Notes: generated by a model from the letters alone, not told the origin. 64,000 nt of DNA from Betaproteobacteria bacterium (GCA_020621405.1 JAHRYN010000005.1:1-64000); one strand, 5' to 3'; positions 18,784-28,586 are shown, counted from the first letter of the stretch. Numbers and translations: made by a program.

Positions 18784-19005
18784 GTGAGCACGCAACCCGC
18801 ATCTACATCCATATTCCTCAATGGCCAGCCCCACCCGGTCACGCCGGGCCAGTCCGTGGCCGACCTGATCGAAGCCCTTGCGCTGGCCGGCAAGCGCGTG
18901 GCGGTCGAGCGCAATGGCGAAATCGTGCCGCGTGCGCTGCACTCGGGCACTGCGCTGCAAGCCGGCGACCGGCTCGAGATCGTCGTCGCGGTCGGCGGCG
19001 GCTGA
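18784..19005 (+). CDS. thiS: Thiamine biosynthesis sulfur carrier ThiS
   Basis: 73-residue ubiquitin-like protein ending in the required Gly-Gly (VVAVGGG). The C-terminus is adenylated and thiocarboxylated, then donates sulfur to ThiG for the thiazole ring of thiamine. thiG follows after 18 nt. The start is GTG 18784; a TAAACT hexamer ends 6 nt before it, which could be a -10 box placing the transcript start at or near the start codon. No thiamine riboswitch is seen upstream. Confidence 0.88.
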   Translation: MSTQPASTSIFLNGQPHPVTPGQSVADLIEALALAGKRVAVERNGEIVPRALHSGTALQAGDRLEIVVAVGGG

Positions 19006-19023
19006 ACCCAACCGGATCCGCAC

Positions 19024-19812
19024 ATGAGCAACGACATACTGAAAGTGGGCAACCGGACCTTCTCGTCCCGGCTGCTGGTCGGTACCGGCAAGTACCGCGA
19101 TTTCGACGAAACGCGCGAGGCGGTGGATGCCTCCGGCGCGCAGATCATCACGGTGGCGATCCGTCGCACCAATATCGGCCAGGAGCCGGGGCAGCCCAGC
19201 CTGCTCGACTTCCTGCCGCCGGACCGCTACACGTTGCTGCCCAATACCGCCGGTTGCTATACCGCGGACGACGCGGTGCGCACATTGCGGCTCGCGCGCG
19301 AACTGCTCGATGGCCACAATCTGGTCAAGCTGGAGGTGCTGGGCGACGCCGAAACGCTGTTCCCGGACATGCAGCAGACGCTGGTCGCCGCCGAAACCCT
19401 GGTGCGCGACGGCTTCGACGTGATGGTCTATTGCTCGGACGACCCGATCATGGCCAAGCGGCTGGAGGAAATCGGCTGCGTCGCGGTGATGCCGCTGGCC
19501 AGCCTGATCGGTTCCGGCATGGGCATCCTGAATCCGTGGAACCTGCGCCTGATCATCGACAACGCCCGTGTGCCGGTCATCGTCGACGCCGGTGTCGGCA
19601 CCGCGTCGGACGCGGCCATCGCGATGGAACTCGGCTGCGACGGCGTGCTGATGAACACCGCGATCGCCAAGGCGCAGAATCCGGTGCTGATGGCCGGCGC
19701 GATGAAGAAGGCCGTCGAGGCCGGGCGCGAAGCCTTCCTCGCCGGCCGCATGCCGCGCAAGCTGTACAGCGGCTCGCCCAGTTCGCCGACGTCCGGCCTG
19801 ATCACCGGCTGA
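19024..19812 (+). CDS. thiG: Thiazole synthase
   Basis: 262 residues, full length, TIM barrel. It forms the thiazole phosphate of thiamine from 1-deoxyxylulose 5-phosphate, dehydroglycine and ThiS thiocarboxylate. The family segments [19 protein letters not shown] (probable Schiff-base Lys), [15 protein letters not shown] and [18 protein letters not shown] are intact. It is read with thiS and probably trmB. Confidence 0.95.
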   Translation: MSNDILKVGNRTFSSRLLVGTGKYRDFDETREAVDASGAQIITVAIRRTNIGQEPGQPSLLDFLPPDRYTLLPNTAGCYTADDAVRTLRLARELLDGHNLVKLEVLGDAETLFPDMQQTLVAAETLVRDGFDVMVYCSDDPIMAKRLEEIGCVAVMPLASLIGSGMGILNPWNLRLIIDNARVPVIVDAGVGTASDAAIAMELGCDGVLMNTAIAKAQNPVLMAGAMKKAVEAGREAFLAGRMPRKLYSGSPSSPTSGLITG

Positions 19813-19863
19813 TTTTCCCTTCCACGCGCGGCGCCGGATGCGTCGCGCAGCAGGACTTTCTTG

Positions 19864-20592
19864 ATGAACGAAGAACACACGCCCGACTCCGTCGATGATG
19901 CGGATGGCGCCGGCGACGCGCGCCAGCACCGCCACATCCGCAGCTACGTGCTGCGCCAGGGCCGCATGTCACCGGCGCAGACGCGCAACATCGAGGAAGG
20001 CATGCCGCGCTGGGGTATTCCCTACGCTGCGCAGCCGCTGGACGCCGCCGCCGTGTTCGGCCGACGCGCGCCGGTGGTGCTGGAGATCGGTTTCGGCATG
20101 GGTTTCACCACGGCCGAGATCGCGGCCGCACGGCCGGACACCGATTTCATCGGCATCGAGGTGCATGGCCCCGGGGTCGGCTCGCTGCTCAAGCTGATCA
20201 CCGAGCAGGGACTGGCCAACATCCGGGTGATCCAGCATGACGCAGTCGAAGTGCTGCGCGACATGATTCCCGACGGTTCGCTGGCCGGCGTGCATGTCTA
20301 CTTCCCGGACCCGTGGCCGAAGAAGCGCCACCTGAAGCGGCGGCTGATCCAGCCACCACTGGTGGCGCAGCTCGCAGCCAAGCTGGCGCCGGGCGGCTAT
20401 CTGCACTGTGCGACCGACATCGAGGACTACGGCCAGCAGATGCTGGACGTGCTGGGCGCGGAGCCGCTGCTGGAAAACACCGCCGACGGTTTCGCACCGC
20501 GCCCCGACTACCGTCCGCTGACCAAGTTCGAGGCGCGCGGCCTGCGGCTCGGCCACGGTGTCTGGGACGTTATCTTCCAGCGCAAGGGCTAG
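19864..20592 (+). CDS. trmB: tRNA (guanine-46-N7)-methyltransferase
   Basis: 242 residues. It methylates G46 in the variable loop of tRNAs using SAM. Motif I is [15 protein letters not shown], and the family signature [17 protein letters not shown] is complete, with a C-terminal [19 protein letters not shown] 19864 has AGGA 8 nt upstream; the TTG just before it (19861) is a less likely start. It follows thiG by about 50 nt. Confidence 0.95.
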   Translation: MNEEHTPDSVDDADGAGDARQHRHIRSYVLRQGRMSPAQTRNIEEGMPRWGIPYAAQPLDAAAVFGRRAPVVLEIGFGMGFTTAEIAAARPDTDFIGIEVHGPGVGSLLKLITEQGLANIRVIQHDAVEVLRDMIPDGSLAGVHVYFPDPWPKKRHLKRRLIQPPLVAQLAAKLAPGGYLHCATDIEDYGQQMLDVLGAEPLLENTADGFAPRPDYRPLTKFEARGLRLGHGVWDVIFQRKG

Positions 20593-20636
20593 CACCGGCC
20601 GGCGGTGCCGTGCCCCGCCTGCTGCGTCCCCCTGCA

Positions 20637-20717
20637 GGAGCGAGCACCGCTCGCGATCGGGCGTCCGAACAGCCGCCTGCGATCATTGAAGGCCGTATCG
20701 CGAGCGGTGCTCGCTCC
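20637..20717. repeat. REP doublet (REPIN-like inverted repeat) between convergent genes
   Basis: Two perfect 21-nt arms in inverted orientation (20637-20657 and 20697-20717) flank a 39-nt centre. Each arm carries GGAGCGAGCACCGCTCGCGA, itself partly palindromic, close to the GGAGCGAGC..GCTCGCGA core of known pseudomonad REP sequences. It sits between trmB (+) and hemW (-), the usual extragenic setting, and could stop transcription from both sides. No REP-associated tyrosine transposase (RAYT) is in the window. Confidence 0.75.
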
Positions 20718-20755
20718 AACATGAAGGAAGCCCCAGCCCCCCGCTCCTGAACGCC

Positions 20756-21967
20756 TCAGTCCAGGAAGCGCTGCAGCAGCTCGTTGAGGAAGCGCCGCCC
20801 GCGCAAGGTCGGGCGCACGCGCCCCTGCTCCAGTTCCAGCAGGCCGTCGGCGCGGGCGTCGAGCAGCCGGGGCATCAGCACATCGACCGGCAGCGCGGTG
20901 TGCCGGGCGAACAGGTCGATGTGGAAGCCGTCGTTCAGCCGCGCCGCGTTCATCATGAATTCGAACGGCAGTTCCGCCGCGCCGACTTCGCGCGATTCCT
21001 GCACGAATTCGCCGCGCGCCGCACCCTCGAGATAGGCGCCGGGGTGCTTGTGCCGCATGTCTCGGCGCACCCGGTCGTGGAAACTCAACTTGCCGTGCGC
21101 GCCGGCACCGATGCCGAGGTAGTCGCCGAACTGCCAGTAGTTCAGGTTGTGCAGGCACTGCTTCCCCGGCCGGGCGAAGGCCGACGTTTCGTAATGCATG
21201 AAGCCGGCGTCGGCCAGCCGTGCCTCGATCGCTTCCTGCATGTCGGCCGATGCGTCGTCGTCCGGCAGTTCGGGCGGTCGTGCGGCGAACGGCGTGTTCG
21301 GCTCCAGCGTCAGGTGATAGCAGGACAGGTGACTGACGCCGGTAGCCAGTGCGCAGTCCAGATCGTGCATCGCCTCGGCCATGGTCTGCCGGGGCAGTGC
21401 GTACATCAGGTCGATGTTCACCCGCTCGAAGGTACGCTGCGCCAGCTCGATCGCGCGCTGTGCTTCGGACGCGTCGTGGATGCGTCCGAGTGCTTCGAGA
21501 TGGCGGTCGTTGAAGCTCTGCACGCCGATCGACAGGCGGTTCACGCCGGCATCGCGGAAGCCGGCGAAGCGCCCGGCTTCGACCGTGCCGGGATTGGCTT
21601 CAAGCGTGATTTCGGCTTCCGGCGACAATTGCACCCGGGCGCGCACTGCGGTCAGCAGGCGGTCCAGCGCGTCTGGCGTCATCAGGCTGGGTGTGCCGCC
21701 GCCGAAGAAGACGGTGTGCACCCGCCGACCCCATATGTCGGGCAGCGAGTGCTCAAGGTCGGCGATCAGCGCCGCGATGTAGGCGTCTTCGGGGATGCCG
21801 TCGCGTACCGCGTGCGAGTTGAAGTCGCAGTAGGGGCACTTGCGCACACACCACGGAAAGTGGATGTACAGCGCCAGCGGCGGCGGTATCGTGAATTGCA
21901 GCGAGGCCTCGCCGCTGCCTGCCGGGCGCGCTGACCGGGCGGGCATCAGCGGGATGATGCGGCTCAT
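20756..21967 (-). CDS. hemW: HemW, radical SAM haem chaperone / CPDH-like protein
   Basis: 403 residues. Radical SAM core with the cluster motif CVRKCPYCDF, then FFGGGTPSLM, EANPGTVE and RLSIGVQSFNDRHLEALGR, and a C-terminal HemW domain. Formerly annotated as oxygen-independent coproporphyrinogen oxidase, the HemW subgroup binds and hands on haem. The extra Cys of true HemN (CX3CX2CXC) is replaced by Phe here, which supports HemW. It overlaps the rdgB stop by 4 bp. Confidence 0.9.
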   Translation of the reverse strand: MSRIIPLMPARSARPAGSGEASLQFTIPPPLALYIHFPWCVRKCPYCDFNSHAVRDGIPEDAYIAALIADLEHSLPDIWGRRVHTVFFGGGTPSLMTPDALDRLLTAVRARVQLSPEAEITLEANPGTVEAGRFAGFRDAGVNRLSIGVQSFNDRHLEALGRIHDASEAQRAIELAQRTFERVNIDLMYALPRQTMAEAMHDLDCALATGVSHLSCYHLTLEPNTPFAARPPELPDDDASADMQEAIEARLADAGFMHYETSAFARPGKQCLHNLNYWQFGDYLGIGAGAHGKLSFHDRVRRDMRHKHPGAYLEGAARGEFVQESREVGAAELPFEFMMNAARLNDGFHIDLFARHTALPVDVLMPRLLDARADGLLELEQGRVRPTLRGRRFLNELLQRFLD

Positions 21968-22566
21968 CCGGCCACCAGTGCCTGCAGTCGTGCCAGCAGG
22001 TGGCGCATGGCGGCGGCGCGGTGCGACAGCGTGTTCTTCAGCTCAGGCGCCAGTTCGGCGGCGGTCTGTTCGAGCGAAGGCACGAAGAAGTGCGGGTCGT
22101 AGCCGAAACCGCCCTCGCCGCGCGGCGCCTCGACGATTTCGCCATGCCACTCGCCGTCGGCGATCAACGGTTGCGGATCGTCGGCCGAGCGCACCAATAC
22201 GATGACCGAGTAGAAATGCGCGCGACGGTCTTCGATGCCGTGCAGATCGGCGATCAGCCGAGCGTTGTTGGCGAGATCTGATTTGGGTTCGCCGGCGTAG
22301 CGCGCCGACAGCACGCCCGGCCTTCCGCCGAGCGCTGCCACGCACAGGCCGGAGTCGTCCGCCAGCGCCGGCAGGCCGGTTTCGGCTGACGCATGGCGAG
22401 CCTTGGCCAGCGCGTTCTCGACGAAGGTGATGTGGGGTTCTTCCGCCTCGGCTACGCCGAGCGATGACTGCGTCACCACCTCGATGCCCAGTGGCGCCAG
22501 CATGGCCGACAGTTCGCGCAGCTTGCCGGAGTTGTTGCTGGCGAGCACCAGGCGTTCCATCTTCAT
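21964..22566 (-). CDS. rdgB: dITP/XTP pyrophosphatase
   Basis: 200 residues. It hydrolyses non-canonical purine triphosphates (ITP, dITP, XTP) and keeps them out of nucleic acids. Visible motifs are the N-terminal [51 protein letters not shown] and SHRAAAMR. The start overlaps the rph stop by 4 nt (ATG 22566); a second in-frame ATG at 22560 is possible. It belongs to the chain rph-rdgB-hemW. Confidence 0.95.
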   Translation of the reverse strand: MKMERLVLASNNSGKLRELSAMLAPLGIEVVTQSSLGVAEAEEPHITFVENALAKARHASAETGLPALADDSGLCVAALGGRPGVLSARYAGEPKSDLANNARLIADLHGIEDRRAHFYSVIVLVRSADDPQPLIADGEWHGEIVEAPRGEGGFGYDPHFFVPSLEQTAAELAPELKNTLSHRAAAMRHLLARLQALVAG

Positions 22567-23291
22567 GACAGTCCCAGTGCCCGGCGCTGTGCGGCGATCA
22601 GACCGTCGATGCCGGCCTGCGCCATGTCCATCAGCGCGTTGAGTTCATGGCGCGAAAAGGGCGCACCCTCGGCCGTGCCCTGCACTTCGCACAGGCCGCC
22701 GCTGGCGGTCATGACGACGTTCATGTCGGTGTCGCAGCCGGAATCCTCGGGGTAGTCCAGATCGAGCACCGGCGTGCCTTCGAAGATGCCGACCGATACC
22801 GCTGCCACCAGTTCGCGCAGCGGGTTGTGCGGAATCAGTTCCTTGGCGACCAGACCGGTCAGCGCGTCATGCAGCGCCACGCAGGCACCGGTGATGGACG
22901 CGCAGCGCGTGCCGCCGTCGGCCTGCAGCACGTCGCAATCGATCGTGATCTGGCGCTCGCCCAGCGCGACCAGATCGGTCACCGAGCGCAGGCTGCGCCC
23001 GATCAGACGCTGGATCTCTTGGGTGCGGCCACTCTGCTTGCCCTTGGCGGCTTCGCGTGCGCTGCGGGTATGCGTCGAGCGCGGCAGCATGCCGTATTCG
23101 GCCGTCACCCAGCCCTGGCCCTTGCCGCGCAGGAATGGGGGCAGGCTCTCCTCGACGCTGGCGGTGCACAGCACATGCGTGTCACCGACCTCGATCAGCA
23201 CCGATCCTTCGGCGTGACGCGTGAAGTTGCGGGTGATGCGCAAGTCGCGCGCCTGGTCGGGCCTGCGGCCACTGGGTCGGGTCACTGTCAC
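22563..23291 (-). CDS. rph: Ribonuclease PH
   Basis: 242 residues, phosphorolytic 3'-5' exoribonuclease that trims tRNA 3' ends. It has family blocks RPSGRRPDQ at the start, [41 protein letters not shown] and [16 protein letters not shown]. Full length, and its ATG overlaps the PP2C gene stop by 4 nt. Confidence 0.96.
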   Translation of the reverse strand: MTVTRPSGRRPDQARDLRITRNFTRHAEGSVLIEVGDTHVLCTASVEESLPPFLRGKGQGWVTAEYGMLPRSTHTRSAREAAKGKQSGRTQEIQRLIGRSLRSVTDLVALGERQITIDCDVLQADGGTRCASITGACVALHDALTGLVAKELIPHNPLRELVAAVSVGIFEGTPVLDLDYPEDSGCDTDMNVVMTASGGLCEVQGTAEGAPFSRHELNALMDMAQAGIDGLIAAQRRALGLS

Positions 23292-24205
23292 TGTCCTTTG
23301 GAATACTTGTTGATGGCGGAATTGATTTCGGAGATGGCCGCCTCGATCGCCGACTCATCCCAGTCCTCGCGGATCGGCACCCGGTCGCCGAAGCCTTCGA
23401 GCACGGTCGTGTGACGGTCCAGCGGAAGGGTTTTCGTGGTCACCGAGCCGCGCGGTTCTTCAGCATAGCTGTCATGCCAGTTCAGCGCGATCATGGTCAG
23501 GTTGTCGCAGGTGTCGCCGCCGGCGGTCTCGGCGTGGTCCATGACGCGCGGCACCGCCTGCATCACCTTGGTGTCCTCGAACAGCTTGAGCAGCGTTTCG
23601 TTGCCCAGCGGTCCCCATACGCCATCGCTGCACAGGAAGAGCGTATCGCCGGCCAGCAGCGGTGTCTTGCGCGAGTACTCGATCTGCGGAGCGATCGGAC
23701 CGCCGAGACAGCTGTAGATCCGGTTGCGATGCGGGTGGGTCATCGCGCCGTCCTCGTCGAGCAGTCCGCGGTCGATCATGCGCTGCACGCGCGAGTGGTC
23801 GCGTGTCTGCGCCATCACATGGCCGGCTCGCAGCACGTACAGCCGCGAATCTCCGGCGTGCGCCCAGTAGGCGACCGAGTCCTGGATCACGCAGGCGACG
23901 CAGGTGGTGCGCGGGCCGTCCTCGATGTCGCGTTCGTCCGCGTAGTCGAGGATGGCGCAATGTGCGTTGGTCAAGCCGCGCGACAGGAACAGGAAGGGGT
24001 CGTTCAGACGCGGCTTGGCTTCGCGCTGGAAGGATTCGACCAGATACTGGACGGCGATCTGCGCCGCCACCTCGCCCTGCAGGTGTCCGCCCATGCCGTC
24101 GGCCACGACCATCAGCAGTGCGTCGCGCGAGTACGAATACGCCATGCGGTCCTGGTTGGACTTGCGGCGTCCGATGCGGCTTTCCTGGAAGATCGTGAAT
24201 CTCAT
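23288..24205 (-). CDS. PP2C-family Ser/Thr protein phosphatase
   Basis: 305 residues. PP2C metal-site motifs are present: [42 protein letters not shown], and a DNLTMIAL near residue 245. It follows the Ser/Thr kinase gene with a 4-bp overlap and very probably reverses that kinase's phosphorylation. The ATG at 24205 was chosen for this overlap; the frame continues upstream inside the kinase gene without homology. The last 55 residues after the catalytic domain are acidic and of unknown role. Confidence 0.88.
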   Translation of the reverse strand: MRFTIFQESRIGRRKSNQDRMAYSYSRDALLMVVADGMGGHLQGEVAAQIAVQYLVESFQREAKPRLNDPFLFLSRGLTNAHCAILDYADERDIEDGPRTTCVACVIQDSVAYWAHAGDSRLYVLRAGHVMAQTRDHSRVQRMIDRGLLDEDGAMTHPHRNRIYSCLGGPIAPQIEYSRKTPLLAGDTLFLCSDGVWGPLGNETLLKLFEDTKVMQAVPRVMDHAETAGGDTCDNLTMIALNWHDSYAEEPRGSVTTKTLPLDRHTTVLEGFGDRVPIREDWDESAIEAAISEINSAINKYSKGQ

Positions 24206-25173
24206 TTGCCCACCAGCGCGCTCAGGCGGGCGCGCATGCGGCCCAGCCAGTTGTTTTCGGAGTTTGCGGCCGGTGCGGCCATGTCGGATTCCTCGCTGCG
24301 GTCCCACGTGGCGAGTGCCTTCTGCAGCGCGAACACGCTCTGCGGCCGCTTCAAGTGATTCAGCTCCATGCACCAGTCTATGGTTTCGAGCAGCTGTGGC
24401 GAATACTGGCCGATCCAGCGCTCCGCGGCGCGGATCACGCTGTCATTCTCCAGCCGCTGATCTGCCGCCTGCGGCGGACCGCCCGACAGGCAGGCGTACA
24501 TGCTGGCGCCAACGCTGTAGATGTCGCTCCACGGGCCGAGCAGGTCGCGGTTGCGGTAGTGCTCGGGGGCGGCGAAGCCCGGGGTGTACATCGGCTTGAG
24601 CATCGGTGTGTCAGCCATCAGGGTGGTGCGTGCAGCACCGAAATCGATCAGTACCGGGGAGCCGTTGTTGCGCAGATAGATGTTCGACGGCTTGAGGTCC
24701 AGATGCAGCAGCTTGTGTGCGTGGACCTCGCGCAATCCGTTGAGCAGGCGCGTGAAGACATAGCGGATGAAGCTTTCGCGGATTTCGCCGCGCCGCTTCG
24801 TGATGTAGTCCTGCAGCGTCCGGCCGCGCTCGTACTGCATCACCATGTATACGGTCTCGTTGGCGCGGAAGAAGTTCAGCACACGCACGATGTTCGGGTG
24901 ATTCAGGCCGGCCAGTGCGCGGCCTTCCTCGAAAAAGCACTTCATGCCGTAGCGGAAGGCCGGCAGGTACTCCTCGGGGATGTTCGGTTTGGTGTGCCCT
25001 TCCTCGCGCAGCGCGAGTGCGTTGGGCAGGTATTCCTTGATTGCGACCGGCGTGCCGTCGCGGTCATGCGCGAGATAGACGATCGAGAACCCACCCAGAC
25101 TCAGTTGGCTGTGGATGCGGTACTGATCGAGTTCGAAGCCCGCCGGCAGGGCGCAATTGACTTGTGGGGGCAT
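24202..25173 (-). CDS. Soluble Ser/Thr protein kinase (PknB-like)
   Basis: 323 residues: a eukaryotic-type kinase domain from about residue 17 to 280. The Gly-rich loop is somewhat divergent (LSLGGFSIVYLA), with VK-type Lys in PVAIKEYLP. The catalytic loop is HLDLKPSNIYL, the metal loop IDFGAAR, and the APE-like AAPEHY is present. A short C-terminal tail has no membrane segment or PASTA repeat, so it is cytoplasmic. It heads an operon kinase-PP2C-rph-rdgB-hemW, all coupled by 4-bp overlaps, tying a signalling pair to RNA and nucleotide quality control genes. Substrates are unknown. Start ATG 25173. Confidence 0.85.
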   Translation of the reverse strand: MPPQVNCALPAGFELDQYRIHSQLSLGGFSIVYLAHDRDGTPVAIKEYLPNALALREEGHTKPNIPEEYLPAFRYGMKCFFEEGRALAGLNHPNIVRVLNFFRANETVYMVMQYERGRTLQDYITKRRGEIRESFIRYVFTRLLNGLREVHAHKLLHLDLKPSNIYLRNNGSPVLIDFGAARTTLMADTPMLKPMYTPGFAAPEHYRNRDLLGPWSDIYSVGASMYACLSGGPPQAADQRLENDSVIRAAERWIGQYSPQLLETIDWCMELNHLKRPQSVFALQKALATWDRSEESDMAAPAANSENNWLGRMRARLSALVGK

Positions 25174-25307
25174 TCTGCGGGCCGCTATGATCCTTGTTTG
25201 GGCGCGATTCTGGGCGTTTGGCTGCGGGCTGTAAAGCTGACCGCAAGCCAGGCGGACAAGCGGATATCGCGCAGATCCTGATCGACAATCATGTAGGGGA
25301 ATCGCGC

Positions 25308-26180
25308 GTGGGCAGCATACACAGCATGACGGGTTTTGCGACAGCTGCAGTTGCTGTCGGCCAGGCAACGCTCAATCTTGAGTTGCGGACTGTGAATTCT
25401 CGTTTCCTCGACGTGCACTTCCGGCTGCCCGACGAACTGCGCGTGATCGAGCCGCTGTTGCGCGAGCAGATCACCGGCGCCCTGTCGCGCGGCAAGGTGG
25501 ATTGCCGTGCCGGCCTGCAGACCACGGGCGAAAGCACGCGCGAACTTGCGCTCAGTGCGCCACTGCTGGCGCAACTGGTGGCGCTCGATGCCAGCGTGCG
25601 GGCCGCGCTGCCGCAGGCGGCATCGCTGTCGGTGGCCGAGGTGCTGCGCTGGCCCGGCATGCTGGGCGACGATGCGCTGCCGGCCGAGGCTTTGTCCGAG
25701 GCGGGTGCGCGCGCCGTGCGGCAGGCGCTGGCTGACCTGACGGCGTCGCGCCAGCGCGAAGGCGTACGGCTGGCCGCCATGCTTATGGATCGCGTCACGC
25801 GCATGCGCGAACTGGTTGTCCTGGTCACGCCGCGCGTACCCGAAGTCGTGCAGGAGTATCAGGCGAAGCTGACCCAGCGCCTGCAGGACGCCATCGGCAG
25901 CGCCGACGACGAACGCATCCGCACCGAAGTCGGCCTGTTTGCGGTGCGCATAGACGTTGCCGAGGAACTCAATCGCCTGTCGGCACATCTCGACGAGGTG
26001 GAGCGCATCCTGTCGCGCGGCGGCGCAGCCGGCAAGCGGCTCGACTTCCTGATGCAGGAGCTGAACCGCGAAGCCAACACGCTGGCGTCCAAGTCGGTGG
26101 CGCCGGATGTCGGCAATGTGGCGATGGAGCTGAAGCTGCTGATCGAGCAGATGCGCGAGCAGGTGCAGAACATCGAGTAG
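25308..26180 (+). CDS. yicC: YicC-family endoribonuclease
   Basis: 290 residues, usual family length. The N-terminal MTGFATA and LRTVNSRFLDVHFRLPDELR are characteristic, as is the C-terminal run GKRLDFLMQELNREANTLASKS and VAMELKLLIEQMREQVQNIE. Members are RNA endonucleases implicated in sRNA turnover. GTG 25308 has AGGGGA 7 nt upstream and adds six residues to the ATG at 25326. It is divergent from the kinase operon, so promoters of both share 25174-25307. Confidence 0.93.
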   Translation: MGSIHSMTGFATAAVAVGQATLNLELRTVNSRFLDVHFRLPDELRVIEPLLREQITGALSRGKVDCRAGLQTTGESTRELALSAPLLAQLVALDASVRAALPQAASLSVAEVLRWPGMLGDDALPAEALSEAGARAVRQALADLTASRQREGVRLAAMLMDRVTRMRELVVLVTPRVPEVVQEYQAKLTQRLQDAIGSADDERIRTEVGLFAVRIDVAEELNRLSAHLDEVERILSRGGAAGKRLDFLMQELNREANTLASKSVAPDVGNVAMELKLLIEQMREQVQNIE

Positions 26181-26213
26181 CGGGGCGCGGTACGTCACTC
26201 TGCGTCGCCCCCT

Positions 26214-26243
26214 GCAAAAAGCCCGTATCAACGGGCTTTTTGC
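26214..26243 (+). terminator. Intrinsic terminator after yicC
   Basis: A perfect 12-bp stem GCAAAAAGCCCG/CGGGCTTTTTGC (26214-26225, 26232-26243) with a 6-nt loop; T-runs on both strands let it work in both directions. Confidence 0.9.
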
Positions 26244-26699
26244 ATTTCAGTCTGCAGCCGTCGTGTCGCGCGAGGGCAGATGGTTTTGCGGCGTTGCAAG
26301 CCTGCTTTCAGGTGAGGTACTTCCGGGAATCCGGTCTGCCCTGGCTGCGGTCCCGTTCGGTGTGGGGTCGGCGCGCGATGCCGCTCTGCGATAAACAGGC
26401 ATAAATCGCCGGATCGCATCTGTCCGTTTGCATCGGCACCGGTCCAGACCGGAATCACCCTGATTGAGCGACTGCCTGACGGCCCTGAGCCTCGAAGCGT
26501 GCGCTGCCGACACCCCGGATTCAATTCTTCCCTGAATGCCACGGCGCTGCCTGGACGGTGGTCCGGCCGGGGGCGAAAAGCGCGGTTATTTAACAAACCG
26601 ATAGTGGAGAAAGCCGCGATATATCCGTAATTGAATCAGATCCTCAAGAAAACAATCCATGTCCCGCAACCTGTTTGCTTCTCGAGCCAAGTGGCGTAC
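26244..26699. other. Long non-coding gap between yicC and an outer-membrane protein gene
   Basis: About 455 nt. A minus-strand frame (26228-26596) runs through it but overlaps the terminator and looks like chance for GC-rich DNA. I see no RNA gene or clear promoter. The right 120 nt are more AT-rich and should hold the promoter of the following gene. Confidence 0.4.
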
Positions 26700-26711
26700 G
26701 GAGGCCGATAG

Positions 26712-27563
26712 ATGACGAATGTCTTGAGCCACGGCATTCGTTGCATCGAGAAAATCCTGCGCACGTGCTCGACTTGTCCGCGATATCTGATCGCTGCGCT
26801 CAGCGCATGTCTTTGTGTGTTCATCAGTATCGAATCGCGGGCGGACGATGACCCTAGCGTGCTTCCGTACCGTCCGTCGGTATCCAATCCGGCTGCCTTG
26901 CCGGAGCCCGGCTGGATGGAATTCGAAATCGGCTTGTTCAGGGAGTCGCAAGGCAGCCACAGTCGTGATACGACCGTACCCTTCATGCTCGAATACGCTT
27001 TCACGCGTGATCTGGGCATCATTCTGGCCGGTGACGCACAGATGGTTCATACCGACCCCACCAGTGGGCGGCATAGCGGCCAGGGAGACACCACGCTGCT
27101 TCTGAAGCACCACTGGAGCCTGGATGACGGCGACGACGCACCGGCCGTGGGCCTTGAATGGGGCTTCACCGCACCCACCGCAAGACGCGGAATGGGGTGC
27201 GGCAAGTCCGACTACGTCATCACCGGCATCTTCAGTGGACAGTTGCAGGACAACTCGCTGGACATCAATGTCGGCGCCCGCAGATTGGGCGAGGTCGAAG
27301 CCGGGGCTGATCGGGTGCAGTGGGGGTGGGCCGTCACGCTTTCGCGTTCGCTGAATGACCGCTGGAGCGTTGCCGGCGAGCTGTCCGGCATAACGCGGAG
27401 CGGCGCCGCACCGAAGGGCCAGGCGCTTTTTGCTGTGGGCTACACGGTGAGCAAACGACTGGTCATCGACGCCGGCTTTGCCATCGGTACCAATGCAGCC
27501 GCACCGAATCACAGTGTGTTCGTCGGTCTGGCCTACCTGTTCGGGCCTTTGCATGGGCATTGA
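26712..27563 (+). CDS. Outer-membrane protein, possible phenol MetA-type transporter family
   Basis: 283 residues. A signal-like hydrophobic segment (residues 24-43, YLIAALSACLCVFISIESRA) precedes a mature part made of alternating beta-strand-like stretches. The pattern of short hydrophobic/polar strands with EFEIGLFRESQ and GLEWGFTAPTARRG resembles Phenol_MetA_deg-type beta barrels. The protein ends YLFGPLHGH instead of a terminal Phe, but Phe is close to the end. GGAGG 7 nt before ATG 26712 fixes the start. Substrate unknown; the family call is tentative. Confidence 0.55.
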   Translation: MTNVLSHGIRCIEKILRTCSTCPRYLIAALSACLCVFISIESRADDDPSVLPYRPSVSNPAALPEPGWMEFEIGLFRESQGSHSRDTTVPFMLEYAFTRDLGIILAGDAQMVHTDPTSGRHSGQGDTTLLLKHHWSLDDGDDAPAVGLEWGFTAPTARRGMGCGKSDYVITGIFSGQLQDNSLDINVGARRLGEVEAGADRVQWGWAVTLSRSLNDRWSVAGELSGITRSGAAPKGQALFAVGYTVSKRLVIDAGFAIGTNAAAPNHSVFVGLAYLFGPLHGH

Positions 27564-27636
27564 TGTTCTGGCAGCTGTTTGTCGCGCAAACAGAAAAATC
27601 GCGTTTTATAGTTCGGCTTTTACTCCCGAGACTCAG

Positions 27637-28518
27637 ATGACTCAGCACCAAGCGGGCATCCTTGCCGACGTGCCATCCCAGGCGCGTCATCTTTACTTCG
27701 CACTGGAATCGCCGGCCGGCCTTGCGGCGGCCCTCGATGCCTTGAGCCGCGTGGTGGATGGCGAGTCGCTGGTGGTGGGGCTTGGCGAATCGTTGACAAA
27801 GGCGCTGGATGCCAGGGTGCACGGATTGAGGGCATTCCCGGCCTTGACTGGTGCCGGGGTCGATGTGCCGTCCACCCAGCATGCGCTCTGGTGCTGGCTG
27901 CGCGGCGATGACCGGGGTGAGCTGTTGCACCGCGCCCGCGAACTCGAAGCGGCGCTGGCCCCAGCGCTGCGCCCGGTCCGCGTGACCGAGGCCTTTCGCT
28001 ACGGGATCGGGCGCGATCTGACGGGTTATGAGGACGGTACCGAAAACCCCGAAGGCGAGGATGCCGAGGTGGCCGCGATTGTCGGTGCCGGTACGGAACA
28101 TGTGGCCGGGGGGAGTTTCGCCGCCGTGCAGCACTGGCTGCACGACCTGGATGGTTTTGCGGCTCTGCCCGGGACCGAACGGGACAATATCATCGGCCGC
28201 CGCCAGAGCGACAACGAGGAGCTTGAAGACGCGCCCGCGTCGGCCCACGTCAAACGCACGGCACAGGAGAGTTTCTCGCCCGAAGCGTTCGTGGTGAGGC
28301 GTTCGATGCCTTGGGCCGAAGGCGGACAGGCTGGATTGGTTTTTCTCGCCTTCGGACATTCCCTGGACGCCTTCGAAGCCCAGATGCGGCGCATGGCGGG
28401 GCTGGAAGACGGCATCGTCGATGCATTGTTCCGCTTCAGCCGGCCGTTTGCCGGGGGCTATTACTGGTGTCCGCCGCTGCGTGACGGCCGCCTCGACCTG
28501 ACTTCACTCGGGCGCTGA
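27637..28518 (+). CDS. DyP-type haem peroxidase (YfeX-like)
   Basis: 293 residues. The DyP signature is in LTGYEDGTENPEGED (GxxDG with catalytic Asp), the proximal haem His in SAHVKRT, and the distal Arg in FVVRRSMPW. The C-terminal GGYYWCPPLRDGRL is also family-like. There is no Tat signal, so it should be cytoplasmic like YfeX and not like EfeB. Typical reactions are peroxidation of dyes or porphyrinogens; the natural substrate is unclear. A terminator follows at 28605. Confidence 0.85.
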   Translation: MTQHQAGILADVPSQARHLYFALESPAGLAAALDALSRVVDGESLVVGLGESLTKALDARVHGLRAFPALTGAGVDVPSTQHALWCWLRGDDRGELLHRARELEAALAPALRPVRVTEAFRYGIGRDLTGYEDGTENPEGEDAEVAAIVGAGTEHVAGGSFAAVQHWLHDLDGFAALPGTERDNIIGRRQSDNEELEDAPASAHVKRTAQESFSPEAFVVRRSMPWAEGGQAGLVFLAFGHSLDAFEAQMRRMAGLEDGIVDALFRFSRPFAGGYYWCPPLRDGRLDLTSLGR

Positions 28519-28571
28519 TCGAGGCACACTCCGTCTTCCGCTCCGGCAAGGACCGGTGGGTTACAGATGTG

Positions 28572-28586
28572 ATTGACCCGGTCAAT
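28572..28586. promoter_or_regulatory. 15-bp palindrome upstream of gmk
   Basis: ATTGACC-C-GGTCAAT is a perfect dyad between the DyP stop and its terminator. It has the size of a repressor operator. No matching promoter boxes were found around it, so its role is open. Confidence 0.3.

Noticed and set aside
26228-26596. 122-codon minus-strand frame in the gap after yicC
   Set aside because: It overlaps the yicC terminator, lacks a ribosome site and has Arg/Pro-rich random-looking composition.
26586-27560. 324-codon minus-strand frame opposite the outer-membrane protein gene
   Set aside because: The plus-strand frame has a signal-like N-terminus and a GGAGG ribosome site; the antisense product has neither and no motif.
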